Under the pieces are notes generated by a model. That model did no database searches, was not told where the DNA came from, and saw only the letters and a program-made list of their open reading frames with translations. Shown piece by piece: positions 53,897 through 64,000 of a DNA stretch of 64,000 bases (position 1 is its first letter; every line of letters begins with the position of its first letter). The stretch is from assembly GCA_022559985.1 (NCBI GenBank), contig JAFJTR010000002.1, forward strand, positions 558,001 to 622,000, in the 5' to 3' direction. The position numbers and the translations under genes were made by a program. The stretch comes from Parastagonospora avenae f. sp. tritici 18332-5 (taxonomy: Eukaryota > Ascomycota > Dothideomycetes > Pleosporales > Phaeosphaeriaceae).

Positions 53897-55852
53897 ATGG
53901 CGCCCTTGAACAAGAACCAAATTGACGGCATCACACTTGGCTGCACTGTGGCTGGCTTAATTCTTGTAGCCATACTTTTTTATAGCCTGTATGCCCTAAG
54001 AAGTACCATATGGGCGGCACTGTCAGTGTTTGAGCACCGCTACGGTTGGTAGGAACTTTGAGCAGCCCTTGTCGCAATTGCTGATAGTCAGCGTTTTCAG
54101 CAGAACGCCGAGGAAAAGTCGCAACCGTTTCTAAGTCCAATGGGAGTCTTTCTTCTTCGACTTCATCGACGTCGACGCAATCGCGAAGCCGCCATATTGT
54201 CGTATACGACGGCTTCGCACATTATATTCCACCACCACCGTCACCACCGCCTTCTATCGATGACTTTCCAGCTGCTAATAGATCCACGTCACCGGACAGG
54301 ATCTGTCCAGGTACCGCATTCCGCGGTGACCAACTCTCGGAATCCTGCTACTACATCGTTTCGGAGCAAAGAACACAAGCCGTTGACTGTAGTACATTTC
54401 TATACCAGCTCAATCAGCCGTCTCGTATGCAATCATTGGATCGGTCACCCAGCTCCACGAGTGCGATGTCGATCCGCTATGATCCGAAATTGTTTACCAT
54501 CGAGAATCTTCTACGCACAGATAAGCACAATCAGATTATTGAAATATCTGAGCAAGGTTGGTGCTCTGTTCTGATTTTAAGAACTCTAATTGATATCTGC
54601 AGCTGCACACTCAAGCGATCTCAGAATATCTTTCGGTAGGAACACGTTCGACTCTACAAAGCCTGGAGCAATAGATTCGACGCGAGTCATCGATCCACTA
54701 GAGCTAGAGATTCGACTGAATCCCGTTCATTTTGCACAATCTCGAGCGGAGTCACCGATGCTTCACGATGCAAATAACAGTTCGAGGAGTTCGATTGTAT
54801 CCTGTTGCACTAGTGAGCGTATGAATGCGACTAGTAAGACCATTAGCAACACCGGTGGAAGCTACGAGAGCCGAATGGGAATTGGACCAGCCCTTGCCGT
54901 TGATACAGAACTCATCGCAGACTTTCGGCCCACGGAGCTCACTTCACTGTCCGACAGAAAGCCAAAGCATACAAATCACCTCCTTTCCCCCGATCAGCGG
55001 GACCGGAATTCACTCGCTATCCCGGACCTCTCCCCATCTATCGAGAAAGGCTCAGAAGAGGTCGACATGATTGAACCAGTCACACCGCTTACAGGGCTTT
55101 TCACCCTCGACTCAAATACGGCATCGAAAGGATGTAGAACTCCACCGACATCTCCACCATCAAGCGTCGATGAAGCAGATAGCCTGGATGAAGGTTTGCT
55201 ATGTGATTTATATGCAAATAAGCCAGACTTGCATAACACAACGCCATTTTCGCACGACCTGCAGATCTTGCAGGCTCACTGCGAAAGTGTCATGATAGAA
55301 GAGACTGTTGCGGAATTGAATCTTCCAGTGTCAACACCGAGCTCAACAGAACTAGCTTCGCCTTGCGCAGAAAGCAGTTTGCGCAGCTCAAGCCCTTCGG
55401 ACGCACGAGATCCAGAGCCACACTCTTCACTGAAGGCAGACGAGGCGGCAAAAAGTCGGGACATCCTCCAACAGAAGCCGCTCGATCATTCGAGCTCGAA
55501 AGCCACACCTCATTTCACATGCACCCAGTGTCATCTATCTTTTCCAACTAGAGGCAAAGTGAAGTAAGTCCCCGACAGACATACGCCACTCCTTTCATAC
55601 CGCTAATAAGAAAGCGCCCACGTCAACCGAAGACACAACCTTAGATTTTCCTGCTCCGTCTGCTCCTACAAATGCGGTCTGCGAGCTGACCTGAAGCGCC
55701 ACCTTCAAACAGTTCACAGTGACAAGTATCGTCCTGCCCAGTCATTTCGGTGCCCGAATGAGGGCTGTGGAAGTACGTGGAGGCGGAAGGATCATTTTAA
55801 AAGGCATATGGGGAGGTGTGATAAGCGAATGTCGAACAGTGCGTGTGTTTGA
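53897..55852 (+). CDS. C2H2 zinc-finger protein with predicted N-terminal membrane anchor
   Basis: Four exons inferred: 53897..54002, 54092..54556, 54603..55563 and 55615..55852; introns of 89, 46 and 51 nt; 589 residues. Exon 1 encodes MAPLNKNQIDGITLGCTVAG and completes a hydrophobic helix (residues about 13-33, ending LILVAILFYSLYALR). A long Ser/Pro/Thr-rich linker follows. The end carries three zinc fingers: C497-x2-C500-x12-H513-x4-H518, C524-x2-C527-x12-H540-x4-H545, and C557-x4-C562-x12-H575-x3-C579. The finger part is secure, and exon 4 completes finger 1 across the junction. The join of exon 1 is the weakest step; without it the first Met would be at 54427 and there would be no helix. 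No named family recognised. Confidence 0.65.
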
Positions 55853-56310
55853 GTGTGTCCTGTTAGACCTGCAACCACTATTAGAGCTCTGCTGTCCTGT
55901 AATATACCATCCTGAATAGCATCCATAATCAATCATCAATAAAGAATGTAAATGCAGCAAGAATTCAAAAGTATAATGTCTGCATTGCATGTAATTTTAC
56001 ATGCCGACTGTCGGATCGTGAGTATCGGTAAGTGCGTCAGCTGCTCAACGATGCTCAAACGGCCGACTCGATCCTATTTCGGCTCTACTCGTCTCAGATC
56101 AGATACACCTCTGTAGCACCCTCACGTAGTAACATCAATCAAGTCAACAAAGATCAATCGAATACAATGCAGTTACAGTTATTTCCTTTCGCACTAGTGC
56201 AAGACCTCCCAACACCGACCATAATCTAATATACAATCCTGAGTAGCCTCAATACCCCTTCAGCAATGTGTGATGTGAAGTGAAGGCCAATACCGCAAGC
56301 TCCTCCAGCC
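55853..56310. other. Intergenic region, convergent 3' ends
   Basis: About 460 bp between the stops of two convergent genes, containing AT-rich 3' UTR-like sequence. Confidence 0.5.
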
Positions 56311-57534
56311 TCATCCCAAAACCTTCTTCTTGCTCTCCTTCAACCATTCCTTATGCTTCTGAGCCCTCTCAATCAAGCCCTCCATCTTCACCTTCCTCGC
56401 ACCAGCCCACCGGACCTCAGCCGAGTCCGCCCCAAAGCACTTGCCACTGATCTTCTCGCACTCCATGGCATAACGCAGCATGACACACCAATAACGCACG
56501 CGCTCCTCGTCGTTGTCGAGAACATGTGCGACCCGCGGCTGGACGCGGTCGATCAGAACATTGTACCAGCGAATCAGCTCTGGGGAGCCACAGCCCGTGT
56601 CCTTGAGGCCCTTGATGAGAGCGAGGACGGTGAGTTCCGCGTTGCGCAGGTCGTCGATGGTGATAGGGAAGTTGGGGTGAGGGAGGTCGGAGTCGCACAG
56701 GCACAGGTCGACGCGGACGGACGCGTGGTCGATGATGTCGAGGCGGGTGCAGAAGTCGTCGACTTGGATGGCGCGGGTGTAGTTGGCTAGGCGGTAGTCC
56801 TGGTGCTTTTTGAACTTGGTGTGGGAGGGGAGGCAGGCCTCGCATGTGCATGTGGTGCCGAAGCGAGTATGGAGTTCGGTGGCGCGGACGTCGACGATGT
56901 TGTAGTAGATATCGATGGTGTTGATGGTGAGCTCCTCGCCTTGGGCGATCGGTCGCATGGTGTGCACTGTCATGACGGCTTTATCTGGATTGATCCTCGC
57001 GAAGCAGTTGGGGACGCAGGAGTGGCGGAGCTGCGCGGTCTCGATGAAGAGGCCTGTGATGAGAGTCTCTTCGGGGAGGGGGAAGGACTCGTAGGGGATG
57101 TGGGAGACGAGGGAGTATCGGGCATTGTGCCAGCAAGCGGCAATGCGGTAGCATTCAGTGGACCTTTCAAGCTCGGCAAAGCGTCCGTCCAGAATCCGCT
57201 TCTCTTCTTCCGTATGTGCCTCTTCGGTGAGAGCCATGAGCTTTGGCATGATTTTCCGCTCCATTTCGGAAAGGAGGGTGGATGTGGAGGGTTTGGCTGG
57301 GTTTAAGTTCCAGAACTTCTCTTGGTCTTCAGCGGAGAGCGCATCGTAGGCACTCACCAACCCATCCACCTGATTTCCGGGGGCGGGTAGGCTGATTAGC
57401 GGCACCTCACAGATGATCCTGGCGCCTCCAACGATCATCTGCGTCGCGAAGACGCCGTGTTCGCGAGTGCCAGGCACCACTCCACTCTTGTAGTGGGCGA
57501 GAACGGGCACCAATTGTGGCGTTGTCGCTGCCAT
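56311..57534 (-). CDS. SET-domain protein (SMYD/Set5-like methyltransferase candidate)
   Basis: Single exon, 407 residues from the ATG at 57534 (MAATTPQLVPVLAHYKSG). The frame is open further upstream, but that part is less family-like. The opening block GTREHGVFATQMIVGGARII matches the N-terminal SET strand. The central motif is LRHSCVPNCFARINPD (the NHSCxPN motif with Arg at the first Asn). The region GEELTINTIDIYYN follows, and a Cys-rich post-SET segment reads FGTTCTCEACLPSHTKF. No MYND finger is seen. Such proteins methylate lysines of histones or other proteins. Substrate and activity are unknown, and the Asn-to-Arg change near the cofactor site deserves notice. Confidence 0.85.
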   Translation of the reverse strand: MAATTPQLVPVLAHYKSGVVPGTREHGVFATQMIVGGARIICEVPLISLPAPGNQVDGLVSAYDALSAEDQEKFWNLNPAKPSTSTLLSEMERKIMPKLMALTEEAHTEEEKRILDGRFAELERSTECYRIAACWHNARYSLVSHIPYESFPLPEETLITGLFIETAQLRHSCVPNCFARINPDKAVMTVHTMRPIAQGEELTINTIDIYYNIVDVRATELHTRFGTTCTCEACLPSHTKFKKHQDYRLANYTRAIQVDDFCTRLDIIDHASVRVDLCLCDSDLPHPNFPITIDDLRNAELTVLALIKGLKDTGCGSPELIRWYNVLIDRVQPRVAHVLDNDEERVRYWCVMLRYAMECEKISGKCFGADSAEVRWAGARKVKMEGLIERAQKHKEWLKESKKKVLG

Positions 57535-58077
57535 GCTGACACGAAAACACACGAATCTATTAAGAAGGTATAAAACTTGGAGGCTGTTAGCTGTGTTCAG
57601 GAGACCAAAAGACGACAACATGTGGCGGTAGCTGCTTGAGGAGAAAAGAAAGGGGAAGTGCGAGGTAGCGGAGGAATAAATAAATAATGCAAAGGCAAAC
57701 GCACTAGCGTCCCCGAAGTTCTGACGGACTCTGGGTGAAGGAGAGTGCGGGGGCGTTTGTCGTTCGGCGCGAGGCACAATCGCGGTGAGCGGGCGGGCCA
57801 CGGGCGAGGTGATGACATCGGTTATGACTTCTTTGCCGCTCTCATGGGATGCTCACTGGTAGGCAGGATTTGAAACTTTAAGAATCATATAGGAAATTGA
57901 AAGGAACGGAAAGGATCAACCTCACGAGGAAGAGCAGAGCGAAGAGCGAGTGGAAAATCATGTATCTTTCTCCATCTTTTGGTTCGTGTAACCTGGCGTG
58001 TCCCCGCATTTCAATCTCTATGAAGTGGTATTATGTGTAATGAACGCCCGTGGACGCAAATGCCAATCGCTGCGGCA
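57535..58077. other. Intergenic region (SET gene promoter)
   Basis: About 540 bp between the SET gene start and the PRCC-like stop on the same strand. Nothing specific recognised. Confidence 0.45.
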
Positions 58078-59319
58078 CTACCAGCCATACTTGTTGCCGG
58101 CCTCTTTCTTGTTCCTGTAACCAGTGGCGAAATGCTCCTCCAATGCATCCTTCTGTGTTGAGGCTACATTGATCAAGCTCCGCAGGCTGTTTTTGCCAGT
58201 ACCAGAAATAGACTTGAGCGCATTGTGCTGTACCTGCTCACCCTGTTGACGCAACTTCTCGTTGTAGGCATATTCGGTGTCTGTGCTGAACTCGACGACC
58301 TTTGCTGAAGAGAAGTCTGCCTGCCCTCGTTTGCCGAATAGCTGGCGCCGCTCTGCTTCTGATAAGTTCAGCTCCGACGCTATGCCGGTCAAATTGTGTG
58401 ACGCTGACGCGCTCGATCCGGCCTGTGCTTGTAGGGTTGGTTGATATGTGTGTTGCTCCTCGAAAGCTTCGCCAGGAACTGGTGCATCTCCACCTTCTTC
58501 TGTGCCGTACAGCATTGGTTGGTAAATTCCATCTGACGACGCGTTCGTTGAAGTGTCTGCTTCTTGAGTGACGCCAAACAGCGATACTTTCGGCTTCCGA
58601 GGCACAGGCGCAGGCGCAGCCACTGGCTGGGATGTAGAGATGTGTGAGCCTGTCGCTTTGGCGTTGCTAGTTGGTGAAGCTGCCGATTTGGGCACTATCG
58701 GCTTCTTTTTCTTGCCTTTGCCTACCGACATAGGCACAAACCGTGGTGCGGTAGCCTTCGGGGCTGGGGCGGATGGCTCCCGGGAAATCTCCATTGGTGC
58801 TTCTGCCTTGGCTTCCCCCCCCTCCTTCTCACTCTTGGGCGTCGGCAAATTCAGCAGAGCTCGAAAGTCTTCTTTCTTCATAGGCTCCTTCTTGATTGGG
58901 TTGCCATTCTCGTCAAACTCAAGCTCTAGTCGCGGCTCCCTCTTGAAAGCAGGTTCTGCACCAGTTCTCAAGTTCATTCCAGCGGCCAGTCCCTTGCCCA
59001 GCGCTCTTTTTCCTGGTATTGCGCTCGCTGAGATGGCGGCCACGGCTGGCTTCTTGGGCGCAGGTAGCATCGCGTTGAAGCCACCGAAAGCCGTCGCCCC
59101 GCCTAGACGCGGCTTCTTCGCCGGCGGTGCGTCTGCATCAACATCACCCTTTTCTACACGTGACTGTGACGCGCCTGGCAGGTTGACCTTGATCCGTCCG
59201 GGGTTTGAGCGGTCGACGACTTTCTGGAAGGAAGGCTTCGGGGCCTGTTTGAGCGCCGGTTTCGGGGCTACGGGCGCCTCGCCGTCCGATTCGGAGTCTG
59301 AATATGCGATCAAGTTCAT
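58078..59319 (-). CDS. PRCC-like protein (mitotic checkpoint regulator, MAD2B-interacting family)
   Basis: Single exon, 413 residues. It starts MNLIAYSDSESDGEAP, the usual acidic start (LxxYxDSESD). The middle is Pro/Ala/Lys-rich and disordered, with RIKVNLPG. The conserved C-terminal third begins near DGIYQPMLYGTEE, continues through ASELNLSEAERRQLFGKRG, and ends with NSLRSLINVASTQKDALEEH and GNKYGW. In animals PRCC is a spliceosome-associated nuclear protein that also binds MAD2B. The length and both ends match fungal homologues. Confidence 0.85.
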   Translation of the reverse strand: MNLIAYSDSESDGEAPVAPKPALKQAPKPSFQKVVDRSNPGRIKVNLPGASQSRVEKGDVDADAPPAKKPRLGGATAFGGFNAMLPAPKKPAVAAISASAIPGKRALGKGLAAGMNLRTGAEPAFKREPRLELEFDENGNPIKKEPMKKEDFRALLNLPTPKSEKEGGEAKAEAPMEISREPSAPAPKATAPRFVPMSVGKGKKKKPIVPKSAASPTSNAKATGSHISTSQPVAAPAPVPRKPKVSLFGVTQEADTSTNASSDGIYQPMLYGTEEGGDAPVPGEAFEEQHTYQPTLQAQAGSSASASHNLTGIASELNLSEAERRQLFGKRGQADFSSAKVVEFSTDTEYAYNEKLRQQGEQVQHNALKSISGTGKNSLRSLINVASTQKDALEEHFATGYRNKKEAGNKYGW

Positions 59320-59550
59320 CGTGTTGGTGTCGTGTGGTGAGTGTGGTTGTAGGTGCAGATAAAGTTGGCCATGAAATCACTCGCATGGCGATCGCCGTTG
59401 CCAAGTTCAGGGTCCATCCCCACGCTTCACCACTCCCGCACGTCGACGACAGCACGCGCGCTCTACCTTCAAGACACCTCCTCAGCTGGTCTGACCCTTT
59501 TACGAATACCCACGTGATTATGATACCCTAGAAACCTTGGTACTAGCACC

Positions 59551-62169
59551 ATGTCGCTCCTTCAGAACGAAGAGTACGCCCCGCACCACGACACCTCCGA
59601 GCTCCGCAGCTAACCTCCGCAGCTTCGTCCTCTACCAACTGCGAACCGCCTACCTCTCTTCTATCAAAGACGGCGTGGGAGAGCGACTGATCAACGTCAA
59701 CTCCAATGTCTTGAATAACCCCGCATTTCGCGCTGCAGGATGGGTGCCCAATGCCGCCGACATCAAGCGCACCTACTCCCCGCCTATTCCTACTGCCATC
59801 ACCTCGGAATACTTCCAAGCCCCTCGTTCGGCTGGTCTGAAGGCGCCAGAGGGATTTGGCGACGATGAAGAAGAGGGGGGCATGGTTACGGGAGGCGGAA
59901 GCAATGACACGGTTGGCCCTACACTGAATTCGAAGCGCAGACGGAGAAAAGAGATACTCGAAGAGGACGACAGCAGTGATCTAAGTGATGAGAGCGATGA
60001 AGAGGAAGACTCGCAGAGGTACGTCTATTGGTCACACGTCAATTGGCCATGCTAATTTGGTGGTCAAGGCCTGCGAATCAGATCAAATTCACCAAGATGC
60101 CACTGCGGACGCGTTCTGGCTCTTCTCCTATACGGGGCTCTGCCCTGCGAAACGAACTTGCCGAGGCTGCAGACGGCCCGTCAGTCATGATAACATCGCC
60201 CTCACGACCACCAGATACCGAACTACGTCGGGGCTCGCTAGGCACACTCGAGACCGTCAAAGAGCGTCCCAGGAGAGACACCATCACCAGTAGCGAGATG
60301 TCATCAGAAAACGAGTTCGACAACTCGGCTTTCAGAAAGAGGAAGCTGAATCCGCGCAAAGCTGCTGTCAATAAGCAACTACTCGCTCAGCGCATCCAGG
60401 AAGATGAAGGCGAGGCGCGCAGTACTCGTCTCGAAGCGCTGGATGAGGGCGATGAGTCTGACAGCTCACTCGACTCCGAGTTCTCCGGCTCGGCAGATAG
60501 CGGTTCTCTTATGGGAGCTGGAGGCGACGCGCTTGACTCGTCACCTCCGGCTGCCCTCGACAACATGACTGCCATCACCTCTTTCAACATGTCGCCTAAA
60601 AAGAAGAAGGAGCCAATTCAGCCGACCCTCCAAGCCCTGCCACCACCAAGACCCATCAGCTTCATTTTACCTGTGAGTGCTCTCACACAAGCGCTACAGG
60701 CCAAGGAACAGAAGCCTTCAAATCCACTGCAACGCTTTGCCAGATGGAATGCAGCGAGCGAGGCTCAACAAAACCCCATATACCTAAAGATATACTGTCC
60801 ATTCTCGTCGAAGCCTTCAAAGGCTCTTGAGTTGCTAGTCCGAAAATTCAACGACAAAGGCGAAGGTCCAATTGTGGCGGAGGCCATCGGCTACGCACTG
60901 CACCGCTACCAGGAAGAGAAACTCGAGCCTCCGCTGTCTGCCGAGAAGATGAACGTCAATCACTGGGTAATGCGCATGTATGATGATGGCGAGGTTGATG
61001 ATGAGTTCCCACCTCTGACGAGAAACAAACCACTCAAGGACTTCGCCTCCAACAACGCTCGCGGTATGCGACCGCGGGCTCGTGAAAAGCCGTGGGACGA
61101 ATTTGCTCTTGTCGAAGCGAGTGCACGAGAAATCGGCGAGAACGAAAAGTTGACACCCGTCTATAGCACCGAAGCAGCTGCCGCTCTTGAGACTCAGAAT
61201 AATGCAGCAGATGGCGTGGCGGAGAAGAAGCCCGTCAAGCCAATACCAAGTCGCGCAAAGAGCTTCCGCAACCCCATCATCGGACCATCATTTGCTCCTT
61301 CAGCGACCCGCAGAGATAAGAGTGCGCTCGCAGATGCTCCTACAGTCAACGCGTCGCACGCAGCGAGTCGGACAGGTCTTCCGAAGACTGTCAACATACA
61401 CTTTACTGACGAACATTTCAATATCAAACATATTCCCATCAACTGCACAACGGACACCTACATCGCCGATGTTTTCGAGCAAGTCTGTCACGAACTGCGC
61501 CTTGACAAAGCACTATACATCCTCAAAGTTAGCAGCAGCACCACGGTTGCGCCCACTGATCGTACCGTCGAAGCTCTCGGCAACCGCATGGATCTCGACC
61601 TTTCGCGACGTCGCTTCGTAGGCGATGGTGTATTTGGACTATCAGGCTCACCCGGCTCCTCGTCGCCGAACGCCCCTCTCATCATCAGTACCGGTGGCGC
61701 TCCCAAGAAGACCAAGAAAGGCGAACGCACCAACGCCGCAGTATCTGGCCACGGCCTCATCCATCCCCTCGCCGCCCGCGCCGAATCCTCCGCCCTCGCC
61801 CTCACCACAACGAACTACTACCGCCGCTACGCCGTCATGCGCAAACAACCCATGTCGTTTGCCTCGTCGACTTCGCGCATTCTCGCCCTCGACAATGAGT
61901 ACATCCATATCATGCCTGGCGAGACTACCAAGGGCAACGCACGACCCGGCGGTTTCGCTATCGAAGGCGGTAAAACCACCACTGTGCATTTCAGCAGCGT
62001 GGTCGGTAGCAAGGTAAGCAAGAAACACCCGAAGATGTTTCGCTTGCTCGTGTTCAAGGAGCGGGAGACAAAGCGGTACGACTTCGTGGCGCAGACGGCG
62101 GATGAGGCGGTGGAGATTGTGAGGGAAATTAAGAGGGGTGTGGAACGGTATGCTGAAGGCGTTGTCTAG
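59551..62169 (+). CDS. Sin1/Avo1, subunit of TOR complex 2
   Basis: Three exons, 59551..59573, 59623..60018 and 60069..62169, with introns of 49 and 50 nt; 839 residues. The short first exon joins to give MSLLQNEDFVLYQLRTAYLS, the conserved Sin1 N-terminus. The CRIM domain lies about residues 340-460 (NPLQRFARWNAASEAQQNPI ... VNHWVMRMYDDGEVDDEFPP). A Ras-binding-like domain follows (KTVNIHFTDEHFNIKHIPIN). A PH domain closes the protein (EYIHIMPGE ... FRLLVFKERETKRYDFVAQT). As the Sin1/Avo1 subunit it positions AGC-kinase substrates for TORC2 at the plasma membrane. The gene is divergent from the PRCC-like gene, with 231 bp between starts. Confidence 0.94.
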
Positions 62170-62636
62170 CTTGTAATCACCGCGGAGTCGATGAGATGGA
62201 ATGAGGTGGTGCATTGGGTGCTGGCGAGTTTCATCTGGTCTTGATTCGAATTTATACCCTGTTTTGGCGCCAAGGAACGCGTGACGGAGCTAGCGAAGAT
62301 GCATATAAAGTCACTGCAATTTCATTCAGCAAGGGTGCCAAAAGTTTTCTGACATGTCCAAAATGAATATCGAATCTTCATATGTCCTGTCTGAAAAGAC
62401 CGCGTCCAGCGTCTCATAATTGCATGTGCTGGAACACTTCGCGCGCGCTGTGAGCGCGATTTAAAAGGACTTCATGGCAAGCTGTATGTCTTCACGGCCG
62501 TCTCAGCACATGGTAACGTGCTTCATAATCTTCTGAATTCCTCCAGGCTCACATACCCTCAATCCAATCATCTCTAATAATACATCAAGTTCCGCCAGAC
62601 TGCGTTAAGAAACACACATTCCAGCACCTATGTCTT
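62170..62636. other. Intergenic region, convergent 3' ends
   Basis: About 470 bp between the stops of Sin1 and the NOSIP-like gene. Nothing recognised. Confidence 0.5.
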
Positions 62637-63704
62637 CTACACCTGAAACGCCACGCCCTCTCTTTTGACCATCGCTTTCCCACCACTTGCAAAGCCCGTG
62701 CCTTCGCTTCTGATCTCGACGAGTCCCGGCTTTGGGCCCTTTTCTTTGTCTTTCTTGCTCTTCTTGCCTTCCGGGACGTTCGTCAAATCCGCGTCGCATA
62801 CGTAGCAATGAATAGTGTCTGGCTCGGGCGCGGTGTCGTGTGCATCTCTGTGATGCCGATGTTCCGGCCTCAAAAATTTGTCGACACATGGTTTGCAGAG
62901 TACATGGCCGCATGGAATCGCGACCATGGCTTTTGTGCTGTTACTGAGCGCACGTTTGCACGCGGGACACGTGCTGGCGGTCTTCCCCGTGTCTGATGAT
63001 TTTTCCTCGTTGAAGTTGAGGCTCGTGAGCGCCTTGAGTGATAAACTATGCGGATGTTCTGGATCGCTGACGGGGCATGTTGGGGTGCTCTTCGCCTTCT
63101 CTGCACTCTTGTGATGCTGATCCGGCGTCTCGCCTGGGACCCAGAAACTTGGTAATTGGCCTTTCGCGGCTTTGCGCTCGTCTTCTAATGTGCGCTTGGC
63201 TTTGGTGCGGTCTTCGCTGGCGATGCGCTTGAGTTCTTCCTCGTCGATTTCGAATTTGCGCTTTGCGCCTTTTGCGTCCCCGATCTTTGGATCGTGGTCT
63301 TGCTCGACGACGATTTTGCCGTTTTGCCTGCCTACGACTCTTGATCCTGTGCCGACTTTTGCTTCGAGACCTGCCTGCACTGCTTCGAACTCCTCAATGG
63401 CTCGGAGTCGGGCCTGCTCGTCGTCTCGTACCCGCTCATCGTCCTCTTCAATCTTCTGCCTCTCCACGACTTTCTCCAGGCGCTTCATCTCTTTTCGTTG
63501 GGCTAGTAGGTTCGTCATGGCGCATTCTCTACAGAAAAGGTCGCCTTGCGGACAGCATACGGGGTCTACTGAGGGAAGTAGGCATAGTTGACATGATCCA
63601 AAGGGCAAGAAAGAGTCTCTCGTCAGTCGCGTTGCTTGCGAGCCCCACCGGTCCTTGAGCGCATTTCGCTCGTACGAAGTAAAGACTGATTTGGGAGGCG
63701 GCAT
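62637..63704 (-). CDS. NOSIP-like RING/U-box E3 ligase family protein
   Basis: Single exon, 355 residues. I chose the ATG at 63704 (MPPPKSVFTSYERNALKDRW); the frame is open upstream, but that part is not family-like. The N-terminal half-RING is GSCQLCLLPSVDPVCCPQG followed by DLFCRECAMTNLL. A charged coiled coil follows (RLEKVVERQKIEEDDERVRD). The C-terminal RING-like part is TASTCPACKRALSNSTKAM, then IPCGHVLCKPCVDKFLRP and HCYVCDADLTNVP. This split architecture is that of NOSIP, a nuclear protein found in late spliceosomes and with ubiquitin-ligase activity in animals. Fungi lack the nitric oxide synthase partner, so the name is historical here. Confidence 0.88.
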   Translation of the reverse strand: MPPPKSVFTSYERNALKDRWGSQATRLTRDSFLPFGSCQLCLLPSVDPVCCPQGDLFCRECAMTNLLAQRKEMKRLEKVVERQKIEEDDERVRDDEQARLRAIEEFEAVQAGLEAKVGTGSRVVGRQNGKIVVEQDHDPKIGDAKGAKRKFEIDEEELKRIASEDRTKAKRTLEDERKAAKGQLPSFWVPGETPDQHHKSAEKAKSTPTCPVSDPEHPHSLSLKALTSLNFNEEKSSDTGKTASTCPACKRALSNSTKAMVAIPCGHVLCKPCVDKFLRPEHRHHRDAHDTAPEPDTIHCYVCDADLTNVPEGKKSKKDKEKGPKPGLVEIRSEGTGFASGGKAMVKREGVAFQV

Positions 63705-64000
63705 GTTGGTGTTGGGTGTCACAGTAGTCTCTACGCCAGGTAGCTGCGGTGAGTACGATAAAAGATTGGATCCAAATATTGAATGCACGCTAAGCCGGTG
63801 ATCAGATGACGATTGATGGGGCGATTGAGGTGTTGCACGAATAGACGTTAGTTCTAGAAGCACCCCAGTACGTTTCGCAAAGTCGATGTAAAGTTCGGAA
63901 AAAGCCAGCCACATGATTGCCATGAGGGCCCGTGCACCGCGCTAAGCCACTAACCAGGATCCTTGTCACAAGATTCCGGTTCCTGACGATGTCATCGCCA
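63705..64000. other. Upstream region of the NOSIP-like gene to window edge
   Basis: About 300 bp. An open frame on the minus strand extends the NOSIP-like frame upstream but is judged 5' UTR. Confidence 0.4.

Overview
The window is nuclear DNA from a filamentous ascomycete (Pezizomycotina), most likely a Dothideomycete. The evidence is gene content and architecture: short 46-100 nt introns with GT...CTAAC...AG signals, Zn2Cys6 regulators, a GH11 xylanase, an alcohol acetyltransferase, a POT peptide transporter, a DUF6594 protein, and a gene roughly every 2.5 kb on both strands. No genus can be assigned from sequence alone.

Layout. 1-6.3 kb: the N-terminal part of a Zn2Cys6 regulator running off the left edge, an INO80F-like gene, a six-exon calmodulin gene and a Tlg2-type syntaxin. 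6.7-17.1 kb is accessory in character: a large decayed gene with five in-frame stops and a frameshift, a 17-repeat ankyrin protein, a DUF6594 membrane protein, and gene-like debris around 16-17 kb. 17.2-25.4 kb: a short-chain dehydrogenase next to a second Zn2Cys6 regulator, a secreted histidine-acid-phosphatase-family protein, a small Ser/Thr-rich protein and an alcohol acetyltransferase. 25.4-28.8 kb is gene-poor. 28.8-33.3 kb: a PTR2 peptide transporter, a tRNA-Thr with a 9-nt intron and a GH11 xylanase.

34.4-50 kb is mostly conserved cellular genes: NFKBIL1-like, NSRP1-like, a CLC chloride channel, an IAH1-type esterase, a DDI1/retropepsin-like fold protein whose expected catalytic Asp is Cys, and a large UBP12-like deubiquitinase. 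50-56 kb again contains odd material: a possible small two-helix membrane protein with an in-frame stop, a metalloprotease pseudogene whose stops all fit CpA-to-TpA change, and a gene model joining an N-terminal transmembrane helix to C-terminal C2H2 zinc fingers. 56-64 kb: a SET-domain protein, a PRCC-like protein, the TORC2 subunit Sin1/Avo1 and a NOSIP-like protein.

No prokaryote-style operons, CRISPR arrays or intact transposons were seen. The least expected candidates are the membrane-anchored C2H2 protein (53.9-55.9 kb) and the Asp-to-Cys retropepsin-like protein (42.8-44.5 kb). Exon coordinates were worked out by eye from splice signals and reading-frame continuity, so boundaries should be confirmed with RNA data.
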